This document shows, piece after piece, positions 46,330 through 57,338 of a stretch of DNA of 64,000 nucleotides. The DNA comes from Isoetes taiwanensis. Lineage: Eukaryota > Streptophyta > Lycopodiopsida > Isoetales > Isoetaceae. The stretch's first letter is position 1. The number at the start of each line of letters is the position of its first letter. The stretch covers positions 1,575,287 to 1,639,286 of the forward strand of contig JAJEKV010000112.1 of NCBI GenBank assembly GCA_021234155.1, read 5' to 3'. Below the pieces are notes generated by a model. It made no database searches. It saw only the letters and a list, made by a program, of their open reading frames with translations, and was not told the origin of the DNA. Both the position numbers and the translations under genes were made by a program.

Positions 46330-46973
46330 TTTCAAGCCCAGCCATCGAGTAGCCGGGCTATCGATATTCTCCCATTTCCATTGCAGGCATAGTGAATTCT
46401 TCCGTAAAACCCCAAAGAAAAACACCGTGCTCTAGCTCCACCACCCCCTTTGCGCCCACCTCCACCTCCCTCGCTCCTGCCTCCCGCCTCGCCGCCCTGT
46501 TGAACCGCCAATGCATCGTGAGTAGCGCCATGCAGTCGTTCCATTGGTTGAGCCATCTCCATTGCATCGTATACCGCCTGTGGTAGTGGTTCGTGTTAGG
46601 CATCCGGGGCATAGAGAGCTAACCACTAAGAAACGCAGCTCCTCATTTTGAATCTCGAAATGACGATGCGATTCACTCTCGATCAATGCATGTACCGCAT
46701 TCTCGGCGATTAGATAAGAGGGCGAGCCTCCGTCGAGAGTTAAGGGCCCCGAGCCCGATCTATCATTGCCTCCGGCCTGCCGCCATCATCATTACTTGAT
46801 CCAAGTACCCAGTGGGTTGCAAGATCGGTGCTCCAGCCGAATCGGTGCTCTACCTGCGGTTCAACCGGACCGAGATTGGAGCCAAACCGAGTCGGGTCAG
46901 GATTGCTGGCCCAAATGTAATTCCAATCCATTTCGCCACCAACCCCGTGATTAATGTAACCCGCATCTATCAA
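46330..46973 (-). CDS. Unrecognised gene, frameshifted or spliced
   Basis: An ATG at 46,973 opens MIDAGYINHGVGGEMDWNYI followed by FGWSTDLATHWVLGSS. A second frame continues with LTLDGGSPSYLIAENAVHAL and EIQNEELRFL. A third continues with MEMAQPMERLHGATHDALAV and a Gly/Arg-rich stretch, ending near 46,330. Continuous coding character across three frames suggests small indels or short introns. Family unknown. Confidence 0.35.
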
Positions 46974-47136
46974 TAGGAAGTGAGCTGAGTATCGGTATTC
47001 ACACGCTGGCGCGTTATATTTCTTTATTTATAAACTTAGAAATCTAAGAGACACGCCTCGCGGTTTAGCGAAAAAGTTGAAAAGTAGGGATACAATTGTT
47101 TGCACGCCGTAAACCGCTATATAGAAAAACTATACC

Positions 47137-47290
47137 GCGCCGGCGTGCATTCGATTTCAGGAAAAAAAAAACAGATAGATAGATAAGTAAATAGATAAAG
47201 GCCGTGTAAATAATTGCCCGCCTTTATATCTATTTACTTATCTATCTCAGACGTTTTTTTTTTCCCTCCTCATTGAATGCACGCCGAGCC
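47137..47290. repeat. Large imperfect palindrome
   Basis: GCCGGCGTGCATTCGAT, a poly-A run, and AGATAGATAAGTAAATAGATA are mirrored by TATCTATTTACTTATCTATC, a poly-T run, and ATTGAATGCACGCC. The arms are about 65 bp each around a loop of about 20 bp. The transcript or single strand would fold into a long hairpin. Confidence 0.88.
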
Positions 47291-47909
47291 GCGGTATTCA
47301 TGTTGAAGGCTAAGGTTACCATAAAACACGCTTTAGCGTGTTTCAAATATTATCTTTGATTTTTTCTAATGCTTTCTACTACACTTATTCATAATAGAAA
47401 CTTGCATGCAATAGCATGATTAATTCAGAAGAGAAACTCAAGAATTTACTCGAAACAAAAGAAGCGGATGAAGTTTATAAAAACTATTCGCGGTTTTCAT
47501 AAACATCATCCGCTTCCTCTCGCCGAGCAAATGCAAAAGCTTGTCTTCTTGGATTAAACCCGCCATTGAGATGCAACTTAAAACTAAATGAAAACTAACC
47601 TTGAGTTCGGTGGCTGGAAGGATTCAAGAACGGAGGACTATGCTTGTGGTTTTAATTCGGGGCTTTTCGATTCGCAGAACCTTAGTCCTCTCGCTTTTGG
47701 TTTTAATTGAAGTCTCCGATTTCCTCCTCACTTCGATGCTACGTAACAAAAGGCGAGTCTTTTAGTAAGTTAGGAATTGCCGAAACCAAACATCTAACAT
47801 TGATGAATATAAATCTGCTCACCAAGATTTCGGACGGGCGGATCCAAACACAGCAAGAAGCGCAACCGGCAAATCGTATGAAGGAAGGAAGAAAATGTAG
47901 GAACTTTGA

Positions 47910-48000
47910 GAGCGTAAAATGGATTTATATAGGCACAATTAGAAAAAAGTTAGCGTGAATAATTGATTGCTTGAATTAACACGCCTGACGCATCTGGCCT
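47910..48000 (-). promoter_or_regulatory. Duplicated promoter-like block, copy 1 (TATA)
   Basis: Minus-strand CCTATATAAATCC (47,921-47,933) lies within about 80 bp matching 49,100-49,185. No clear ATG-initiated frame lies downstream, so the gene it served may be lost. Confidence 0.5.
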
Positions 48001-48491
48001 TCCTTGAGCATGACATGTATATGGTATATATGGAGAATATTGCATTTCATGCAATAAATTCTCACTGACATTTTATTCCATTTATTGCATTCGAAAAAAT
48101 AGAATTTAGAAATTTTATATAGGCTACATTAAAAATGATTTTAAAGGCAAAATTATGAAGGCTAAAAAATGACTTGTAAGGTTGGGGAATTGTTTTAGGT
48201 CGTATAGGAAAATTTCCTATGGTTACTTGTGGATCTAATCGTAGATTTCTCATGTGGTTGATTTATAGTGTTCCCCGAGACTTTGTTGAGACAAAATTTG
48301 CGATACAAAATTTTAGAGATAACAGCTTGGAGACAAAATAATTGGAGAAAAAATGATTTGGATTTAATTCAAATAATTTTATGTACGTAAAAAGCGTTCA
48401 AGAACACTGTTTGAAGAAAAATTTTATGACGCAAAACTGCTTTGATTTCATTCATAAAAGGAGAATGTACATGCCCGGGCTTTTCACAAAA

Positions 48492-49065
48492 TTACAGAAA
48501 AAAAATGCCCTGAGGCGTGTCCAAAGCTTCTGTAAGCAACCAAAAAAAAAAGGGGCCGCCCGGGATCTGCATCATTGATCTTCCACGTCTGCAACAAAGA
48601 AGGAAGAAAGGTGTTAGAAAAGAAAGAAAGGTGAAAAAAAAAAAAAAAATCGACATGCAAACCGGCTCATCTCTCACCATTCTAAAAACCGGGTCGAATT
48701 CTCGACCTTCCTCCTCATCCTCTTCCTCCCCCTCCTCCTCCTCTTCCTCCTCCTCCTCTTCTTCGGAGATTTCATTCTCTCTTTTCGTGGTCAAGCCAAC
48801 CCCGGGCGAGGCGGTTTCATGCTCTTTGGGAGGACATCTCCTCCTCTTCCTCCTCTTCCTCCTCTTCAGAATCAGAGGAATCAGAGGAGCTCAACTCCTC
48901 CTCTTCCATGTCAAAATCAGCATCATCCTCTGAATCGGAATCAGAGGAGAATTGGGCAAGAAAATCTATGAGGGGGGGGAAGAGAGGGGGTTCTTCAACC
49001 CGACGTCTCTTTGACGAGACCTCGGGTTCTTCATGAAGTTCGAGCGCTGAGGCTGAACGCTTCAT
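48492..49065 (-). CDS. Unrecognised highly acidic protein gene
   Basis: An ATG at 49,065 opens MKRSASALELHEEPEVSSKR, then a hydrophobic stretch PPLFPPLIDFLAQF, then runs of Ser, Asp and Glu. The first frame ends after MSSQRA (48,817). The acidic, Glu-rich character continues in another frame (NEISEEEEEE to FDPVFRMVRDEP), so a small indel in the GAG-type repeat or a short intron is likely. It has a TATA box 50 bp upstream. It could be a nuclear acidic adaptor, but that is only a composition-based guess. Confidence 0.4.
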
Positions 49066-49099
49066 GGCGGGCAGAAAAAAAAATTGGGACAGAATGGTC

Positions 49100-49185
49100 T
49101 TGAGAGCGTGAACCGGATTTATATAGGGTTAATTAGAAATTAGCGTGAATAATTTATTGCCTCAAATAACACGCCAGCGCATTTA
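49100..49185 (-). promoter_or_regulatory. Duplicated promoter-like block, copy 2 (TATA)
   Basis: The TATA box CCTATATAAATCC (49,115-49,127 on minus) lies about 50 bp before the ATG at 49,065. Upstream are a shared TTCACGCTAA element and the palindromic GCGCTGGCGTG motif. Confidence 0.55.
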
Positions 49186-49589
49186 AATTCCATGACTATA
49201 TTATCTAGGGTATATTATTATGGATAATAAATTCTCACGTCTATTAGTTATATGTCTTTTCGTAATCATATATCCAAATTTTCGATAATTAAAATTTGGA
49301 TATATTTATATAAATGTCATTTCCTTGTTGTTGCCATGAAAATTCTTGTTGTTGCCATGAAATCATATGAACATCTACAGCAAACCTTATGCCATGAAAA
49401 TTGTTGTTTTAAATGATTTCGTTTACGCCCATTGTTATTATTATATTAAACCTATTTCCAAGGAATTTCTTGCTTTTAAAAAAATTTGATTTACCTCTAC
49501 ATATTCCATAAATCTACGTACTTTTTTTTATCTTATGGTGTAATAATTTTTTCTTACTCATTGACTAAAAAGGGTGCAATTTGCCTGGT

Positions 49590-52454
49590 GCCCCTCCAAC
49601 TCAAGATGGTGAAAAGAGCAATATCAATGAAAAACCAACTCCTAGCAAGAATGTTGAAGAAAAACAATTAGTCCTCTATAGTAGGGTGCAATGGAGGAAC
49701 AAGAAGGTGAGAATCATGCACAAGTGCAACAAGGAAATAGTAGGCCAAGGAGTCATTGTGCTAGCAGATCCCCGGTCAAGCTAATGATGAAAGGCTAGGG
49801 GAAGACAATATTGGTATTGCAATTTCGATGTTGGAAGACAACCGAAAGGTAAAGGTTTGGGTGACAAGGAATGTTTTGGTTGTGTCAAGCAATTGGAGGT
49901 TCCTTGCATCATGGCATGGCCTATAAGTAGTGTTCAATTTGTGGAGGATTATATTTTTCCGTAGCCCCGAGGTTGTTGGGGACAATGATTGTCTTGATAT
50001 TGATCCATTGGCGCTTGGAACTCTAAACCTAGGCAAAAGGGGAGAAGTATCAGGTTGCCGACATTATCCTAGCAAAAGAGCCAAGTTGATTAGTGACACC
50101 AAACGTGAGACAATGGTGAAGGTTAGGGGCTCAGATTGTTGTTGAGTGATTGTATGCAATTCTTCACAATAGAACAATTGGTGGAAGCAAGAGCCACTTT
50201 TCAAGAGTACACCGTTGATGAGAGGAGGACCTACATGTACACAATCTTGAGCATGCACTTCAAGATGAAAGAAACCCAAACAAAAAAGATACCCTTTGCT
50301 AGGCAAATGGATATGTGCAAAAGCATGGCGTAGTATCCATGCAATTCCAACTTCTTCATGGCATAATTGGCAAAAAAACAAAAGAGGGGGGACGTGGATT
50401 GCTTTACATGGAAATAATGGTTTGTTGAGACCAATGACTAGGACCCCGGCTGCCGGGAGATATTTGAAAAATATATTGATTTCAATGCGTAGTCTATGCC
50501 ACACAAAAAGCGTAGGGATGAAAAGGGAAGAGCAATTGTTGAGAAAAGGTTGCCATCACATTGTACTCAAAAGAGTATTTTGAAGAAGTGAATTCCCTAC
50601 TGAGAATTGGGAATTCTTCCAATATCCCAACCTAGCTTTAGTAGGTTATGGAAGAAGCATTTCAATCATGTCACCATAGCAACTTCAAACAACTTTGCAA
50701 AGTGCAATTTATGTGCTAAGTTGAAGGAGACTCTTGATAAGACTGTGCAACCTAGTCAAAGGGCTAGGATAAGGGAGCATATGAAGGACCATATGACCCA
50801 CCAACTATCATGTAGATCATGTTATTGGATGTGGAGGACTTTATCCGCATTGGAACCCAATAACTATTTATGTATTATACATGACAAGATGGACCAGCAA
50901 AAGACTTGTCTTCCACAATTCAAGTACATACCAAAGTCATGTGGAAGATCATACCCTTTACGATCTCAATGATCGGGGCAATCTTGCATGGGCGAATCAA
51001 ACCTACTATGGCCATTTTAGTTTGGAGTTGTGGAGTGATGGTCCAGATTTTCATATTGGGAGTATCATGAGGTGTTTGAGAAACTATGAAAAAATGGATA
51101 CAATGGTCACCTCCGGGACCTTCTGACAGCCAGCCGCACTACATAGAGCATTGTTAGATGGAAACCCTAACAATATTGAAAAGTTCAAAGAAGGCAAGGT
51201 TTAGGAAGCATGGGTCTAATGAACATGTTGGAGCTTCAACTTCACGTGCTAAACCTCAAGATCTACCCAAAAGGTTTCTCTTGCAACTTGATAATTGTCT
51301 TTGGCCAAAATAAGAACAGTGGATGTTTTTCTTTCTTATCCTACTTAACAAACTGTGGGGATATTTGAAAGAGTTAATTTAGGGTTTCTTATGCCCCGGG
51401 CATACCCATGAGGATGTGGATGCATTATTTGGCAAATATAGTTGTATACTGAAGCAGCAAACAATGACCAACTTTCCTAGGCTAATGGAAATCTTGCATG
51501 AATGCACTACTCCAAACCCTATAGCTTCTCTCATAGAAGAAGTGCCCGATTGGAAGAGCTTTGTGGATGGTTATACATTGGATCTTGAAGGTCATTCCAG
51601 GCCTCTGCAGTTCACTTTTTTGGGTGAGAGATGGGATTCCAATCTTCCAATGGAAGATGAGACCTTCAGAGGATGAGTGGAGAGGAGGGGAGGAAATATG
51701 GCGTAGAGATGAGAATGACAAGCCTATGATACCTCTAGGTCAACCAAAAGCTTTAAAACCTACTGAAGAAGTGAAGCAATTGGGATTGACTAAGGAAGGA
51801 ATCCAAGACTATATAAAGCATTGGCAAACCAATCCAGATGACACCAACCGTGCCTTGGTGGCTTACTGGAAGAAGGTGATTAACCTGTTGGGGGAGATAG
51901 ACACATCCTCAGATGAATTGAAAGAAGGGTGGTTGCCTAAGACTAGGTGGAAGACCTTAGCAAAATTGAGGATTTTGATGACACCGTAAGTAGCATTCGC
52001 AAGCAATATGCTCCTCCTCCTTCTAACAAACACTATGTTGGTCCTAAGAACAATAGGCCAAAGTTTCTAGGCATGGATGCTTATGAACCTTCCACTGACT
52101 TGGAATGCCACCAATTTGTGGTAGTAAAGCCATCAGATTTAGATACATATCCAGTGTGGTTGGGGTTCACTATCTCTGATATTTGCAAAGAAGAAGGTAA
52201 TATTAACTTCAACCATGTGCGGGTGGAATGGTGGTGTCCAAAGGCATCGGTTGACCAACGTGTCGGATAAAGAAAGGTACTTTCATTGTTGGACAAAGAG
52301 ATGGAGGAGAAATCTGAAAGATCCCGATCTTTGGCTAGACTATGAAAGTGTTTTGTACTCATGGACTCCAAACACTATTCCAAATAGAAATCACGAAATT
52401 ACAATACCTCGTGGATGTCGGGAAGAAGGCTATGATATCATTGGGGGTGCTTGA
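49590..52454 (+). pseudogene. DUF7869-like transposase, broken into several frames
   Basis: The plus-strand blocks, in order: an N-terminal-like region with EEKQLVLYSRVQWRNKKVRI and GVIVLADPRSS; ARATFQEYTVDERRTYMYTI at 50,190; a Cys-bearing segment FAKCNLCAKLKETLDK at 50,700; HQLSCRSCYWMWRTL; FSLELWSDGPDFHIGS at 51,030; the core LPKRFLLQLDNCLWPK and PGHTHEDVDALFGKYSCIL at 51,260-51,440; and a C-terminal part with HWQTNPDDTNRALVAYWKKV. LQLDN plus GHTHEDVDA is the signature I know from DUF7869 transposon proteins of plants and animals. Numerous stops and frameshifts make this copy dead. It presumably mobilised the enclosing TIR element. Confidence 0.65.
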
Positions 52455-53314
52455 AGAAAGTTGAATAACTATGTAAATTTTTGTTATCACGTTTTTATGA
52501 TATGGTGCTATATTGTGAAATATTGACTATTTTGTAAATAACATGATATTACGTTTTCATAATTTTGAGGTGAAATGTGTGAATTTGAATATGCTACTAA
52601 AAACATGCAATATGAAATTTGTCCCAAAATTAAGACATAAACCCAATTTAATTGAATGATGGTTAATTGAGCAAAATCGTTCAGATGTTTATGAGTACTC
52701 GCCTCTACCTATTTATGCCAGTGTCTTGGGAACGCAACACCAAGATCTGTTCGAGCGATCTCCCATGGGTCTATTACAATTTAATGTAAGGTTCCTAACT
52801 GACATGCCCTTAACCAACTGGGCAAAACCATCTAGACGTTTATGAGTAGTCGCTTCTACCCATTTATGCCAGTGTCTTGGAAACGCGACACCAAGATGTA
52901 CTTGAGCGGTCTCCCATGGGTCCATTATAATCTCTCCTACTAGAACTATACTCGTCCTCAAGCATCACAAATCATAGACCACACCATCTCATGGGGTCTG
53001 TTATAATTTCTCCCACTAGAACTATGTTCGTCCTCGAGCATCACAAATCATAAACCACACTATCTCATGGTGTCCAAGACCAAGTCATGACCTACCGTCC
53101 AATGGTATTTCGTATCATACTTGCCCCATGGAGACTCGAACTCGAGCCCTATTCTGATATCAAATGTAACGTTCCTAACTAATATGCCCTTAACCAATTG
53201 GGCAAAAACGTCTAGACATTTATGAGTAAGTCGCTTCTGCCCATTTATGATGGTGTCTGAGGAACACAACACCAAGATCCACTCGAGCAGTCTCCATGGG
53301 TCCGTTACATTATT

Positions 53315-53501
53315 ATCTTATCTTCTTTTCGCCATTCTTGTTCTGCAACACCTTCTTTTGTGATAGTTTAGGGTCGAATGCCTTAATAGCGGCTTGATAT
53401 GCGAGAGCGAAGGACACCAATACTAGGCGACAAATAATGAACCCTAATTCGCACCACAGCCATGGTGCGAAAATGCTGAGGAAATCAGACTTTAATGACA
53501 T
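53315..53501 (-). pseudogene. Unidentified gene, 5' exon, split by the TRIM insertion
   Basis: The frame from ATG 53,501 (MSLKSDFLSIFAPWLWCELG) has a hydrophobic start, then LAYQAAIKAFDPKLSQKKVL, and stops at the TRIM junction. It pairs with 39,090-39,895 through the shared TTATT. The hydrophobic N-terminus could be a membrane anchor or targeting sequence. Family unknown. Confidence 0.4.
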
Positions 53502-53662
53502 TCAAATTACTATGTGATTTGAACCCAGTAAATCCAAGTGCTCTATTATATGTTATCAAAAACAGGAAAGAAGTAATGGTGATTAACAATCTTTTATATT
53601 ATGTAGACCTTCTCGTTTTTTTTCAACTTTTACACGATTTAACAAAAAGTCAAAAACATTCA

Positions 53663-55660
53663 GGTCACATTCTCTAATATTCTTCTAACATCAAATAAAA
53701 TTCACTCTGCTTCAACTCTCATGGTCTTGTATGCCTGACCATCCTTCATAATGATGATATCTAGGACCTCGAAATGCATGCCATATATCATCTTGTTCCA
53801 TTGGTACCCATGTCCATTTAGTTTCTTCCTTGATTTGCCTCCATCTTCTGTACTTGAAAGTGATATAGAGAGTTTCTTTTCAAATGCAGTACCTAATTCA
53901 TGTGCTCTCATTCTTTATTCTGCATTCTATATTCTCGACAAACTCATGCAATCTACTCGACCAACTTTCACAGGAAAAAATTGTCCAAAAATATCTCAGA
54001 AGCATTCACTGTATACATCTTGGATGTCTTCTTCACAATCTCAACATCTTTAAATAATACAATTTGAACATGTTTATAGCTACATTTACCTTAATGCCCA
54101 CATACTCCATCAGTTTCTCTCATTGCAATTGATATTTTGTGGGTCAGCTTTGTTTTTGCCAAAAGAATTGTTACACTATCCAAAGGGTGAGAGTAAATCT
54201 GAGCGAGAGGAGGCAAAGGTAGTTCGACTATCTTGCTCTTCCGAGATAGTATTCATAGCGCTAAAACCACACCCCATCCTTTCTGAGTTGCACTGGTGTC
54301 TGACCTTCAAAGAATAAAGGACTGATGTTATGGTGAAAAGAATTGAACATGCTCATTATGGAGCTCGATGGCTCCAGGTCTTGCACATCGAAAATACAAA
54401 ACTTTCAGAGCAAAAAAATACCGATTGAATTACAAGAAATTAAAGTAAAGAAAGGAAAGACAGTAAATTTATCCACAATTAGCCTGCAACTCAGGAAAAG
54501 TTTGGTGAGATCTGATCTTCTCTTTTGCCATATTAGATGGTGTGTATACATATTTAACCAGGACATAGATTTCTTTTTTACACTCAAAGCCCATTATGGC
54601 TCTGCAATGCGTAGAAACATCATTCCTCCTACTTCGCTTGACCTAGAAATTACTCCATGCAGCGGGCTACAAAGTAATGAAGCTACCAATAAAAACATCG
54701 AAGCATCCCCAATCATTTTCAATTGTGATTGAACTAATCGCCATCTGATGGCCAACAAAAAGAAGATGTTAGAAATACATCAAATGATAAATGATCCCGG
54801 AGCTTGTGAAGAATACTTGGGCGTAGAACTTGGAGAAGATGCAAATGGCACTAAGAAAAACCACGAGAGAGGGAGACAGAGTTTTTATAGATAGGGGAAA
54901 AATACAAAAGTTTCAGTGGTAAGTCAGGGTGGGATGGAGTTGCAATAATCCCCCCTAACCCACCAAATCTGAAACTAAAAAAGGTTCAGATATGTCGAAT
55001 CTGCAAATAAATAATACTTGAAAAATAGTTTCAGTCCTGGCTAAAAAAAACTTGTATATGCCAGATTAGGTATTTATCGCGGTTTTTCCACGATGGCATC
55101 GAGGTTGAGCCCTTATGTGATCTCATCAAACCTCTAATGTACAAAAATATGTATAGTGACTATGGGCAGAGAATACGTACAAAAGTTTACTAGTTTCTTG
55201 TCTTGAACATGTAGAAATACTCTATGAGGTACACATGCAGAGGGACGGATGGGATGAACAATAGTAACTAAGGGGTTTTTACCTGATTCTGTTTTCGCAA
55301 ATGGCACATCCAATATAACCCCCTTAGTTCTGACTCTGCTACTCAATCTAAAAAAAATGTGTGGCTTGGCCTACGTTTCAAGGCTAATATGGCATTTCCA
55401 AGATAATGACGAGCTGTGCAGATCTAAATTGGCCCATCTTTTGTTCTATAAATAGTTCTTCATCCATTGCTCATTTGTCTACTGCAAAGCCCCCTCTGAT
55501 CCTCTAATATTCAGTTAATTTCTACACTGTGATTCTAGAAAATTTAATTGCCACAATTTAATCTAGGATGGAATGATCAGAGAGAAGAGCAAGACATAAA
55601 CGCTGGAATGAGATGATTAGAGGGAAGAACAAGTACAGCATTTCTTCACCATGACTCACA
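53663..55660. other. About 2 kb present in copy B but not in copy A
   Basis: Copy A reads straight from ...AAAACATT to (T/C)ACATAGCAGTG at about 9,370. Here about 2 kb intervenes. A minus-strand frame at 53,702-53,911 (SISLSSTEDGGKSRKKLNGH, then YGMHFEVLDIIIMKDGQAYK) looks coding but is not recognised. No TIRs or clean duplication were found, so this may be an insertion in B or a deletion in A. Confidence 0.5.
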
Positions 55661-57338
55661 TGGCAGTGTTGTCTTGCTTATTTGGTTTAAAAAAAATATT
55701 TGCTTCCAAAGCAATTGTTTGTTTTGGTTTGCTTTTCATTTCTCTAGATCGAGCATGAAACAAGGTATCTAGTGGAAATGAGCTTCAATTTTATTACATA
55801 AGGGAACCTATTTTCCTCAGCTTTTCCCTTTCGAACATTCCTCAACGAAGCCGCCAACCTCAGCAGTGTACACTCGTGGATTCCCTCTTATATATTCTTT
55901 TGGAATATAGAAACTGGTGATAAACAACTGCATGAGACAAAAGTTGCTCTAATCTTTAGATAACTGAAGCACTTATCTCGATTGAACCACTTACCTTGCA
56001 CCTAGCTCTTGTTGAGATCGATCGTAATGTTCATTTGTAGTGTAATCGGCAAGAAGTTAAAGAGGTTCAAAGTTAAACAGGGTTGTTGACCATCCTTCTG
56101 CGTTTGTTATGTTAAAGGAAAAAGGTCTCATATGTGTTTTTATGGCAAGAGGGATGCAATCTTTGAGATACAAAGTGGCTCGGTCTAGGAGCATAATTAA
56201 TTATCCAAAAAATGTGCATAAGAGGTGGGACACCGTGTACCTTTTATGGCTCTCCACTATCCTATGTTAGACCATTTTTGCACTTAATCAAGTCTGGGAT
56301 GATTATAGGCTGATATAGGAGGAGCATTTGTAAACTTAGCTATTCCAATTATTAAAGAATTATGTCAACATCTTCCTCTCCTCCACAATTTGTTTCATCC
56401 GTACAAAAGTGTACAATGATTATCACATTGCCTATATCCAAGGAAAATGACCGTTACTTGGTAGTTGGGAGATAAAAAAGAAATAAAAAACGTGTTATGT
56501 TTCTTGTCTTCACAATGTTTGTTGAAGAACGTAAGAATGCTAGAGAGTATTGTTGACTGACTATGTCCTTGAACTTAGAGTTTGTTAAAATGAGCGTTTT
56601 AACGGGTCATGTCATAGGACTTTTCTTAGTTTCTATACTGAATAGAAACGACGTGTTAGTCTAGAAGCCAACTTCCTCTGTATTCTATTTATAATAGAAT
56701 AGAATAGTGTTTTGTTTAAAAATTTTCTTATGAAGTCACTAAACTAAAAAGAAACAGTGTGCTAAACTAAAAAGAAACGGTGTATTAATCTAGAAACGAT
56801 GGAAGCCAACGTCCTGTGATGTGGAACGGGAAGGGGCACGACCGGATTGTACAGGTTAGGGGCTGGCAAGAATGCCTGACCCCTTCATGTTCCATGACAT
56901 CAAGTAAGGTTACCTTATTCTACAGGTTTTGGGCAAGCCATTTGCCATTTTTATTCATAATGATCTCATATTTTGCAAGAACTCGCCACTTACCTTAGCG
57001 TATATCTTACGAAAGACGCCATGTAGTAGGGCTGACGTAAAAAGTACTATCTATGTAAAATAATAGAGTAATTCGAAATCCAATTATTTGTTACATGTGC
57101 TGCACGAGATACCCATGTGTACGAACAAACAAACGCAGGGACCTTTACGGGGCTTTTTCTTTGACCCGATTTATTTTGAACACGTATAAATGTTTAACTG
57201 CAGCCCACATTCTAACCAAAAACTAGTTTTGCAGATAGATCTCAGGCGAGACGCTCTTACTTTACACAGATCGATTGTATTGAGTAATTAATGTACATGT
57301 CCGATGTTTTGTAACCAATCCAAGGGGCCACAAAACTG

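Larger units (their letters stand above)
40241..52664. mobile_element. 12.4-kb TIR transposon with DUF7869-like transposase and cargo genes
   Basis: The ends read AACCATCAT(C/T)CAATTAAATTGGG(A/T)TTATGTC in inverted orientation, 30 of 32 bases matching. The element splits a TRIM LTR. Rejoining 40,240 with 52,669 restores the LTR (CTTAACCAATTGAGCAAAA against CTTAACCAATTGGGCAAAA in the neighbour) and leaves AATT as the target duplication. Plus-strand 49.6-52.45 kb encodes a transposase-like protein; minus-strand 41.5-49.1 kb holds unrecognised genes. TIR sequence and TSD length do not match a plant superfamily I can name with confidence. Confidence 0.85.
39901..53309 (-). mobile_element. Multimeric TRIM retroelement (four short LTRs) hosting a 12.4-kb DNA transposon
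   Basis: Short LTRs of about 145 bp (TGTAAC...GTTACA) lie at 39,901-40,046, at 40,206-40,240 joined to 52,669-52,778, at 52,785-52,929 and at 53,165-53,309. Internal regions of about 160-235 bp begin on the minus strand with TTAGTATCAGAGC- or TGATATCAGAAT-like primer-binding sites. There is no coding sequence. The outermost LTRs are flanked by TTATT on both sides. Short LTRs, a tiny internal region and tandem sharing of LTRs are typical of terminal-repeat retrotransposons in miniature. Orientation is taken from the primer-binding site. Confidence 0.85.

Noticed and set aside
48517-48933. Plus-strand Ser-rich ORF of 138 codons
   Set aside because: Antisense image of the Glu-rich minus-strand ORF; GAG/GAA repeats read as CTC/TTC.
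40237-52668. TTAA (piggyBac-type) target duplication for the 12.4-kb element
   Set aside because: TTAA does occur at both ends, but using it leaves four extra bases relative to the neighbouring TRIM LTRs; AATT restores the LTR exactly.
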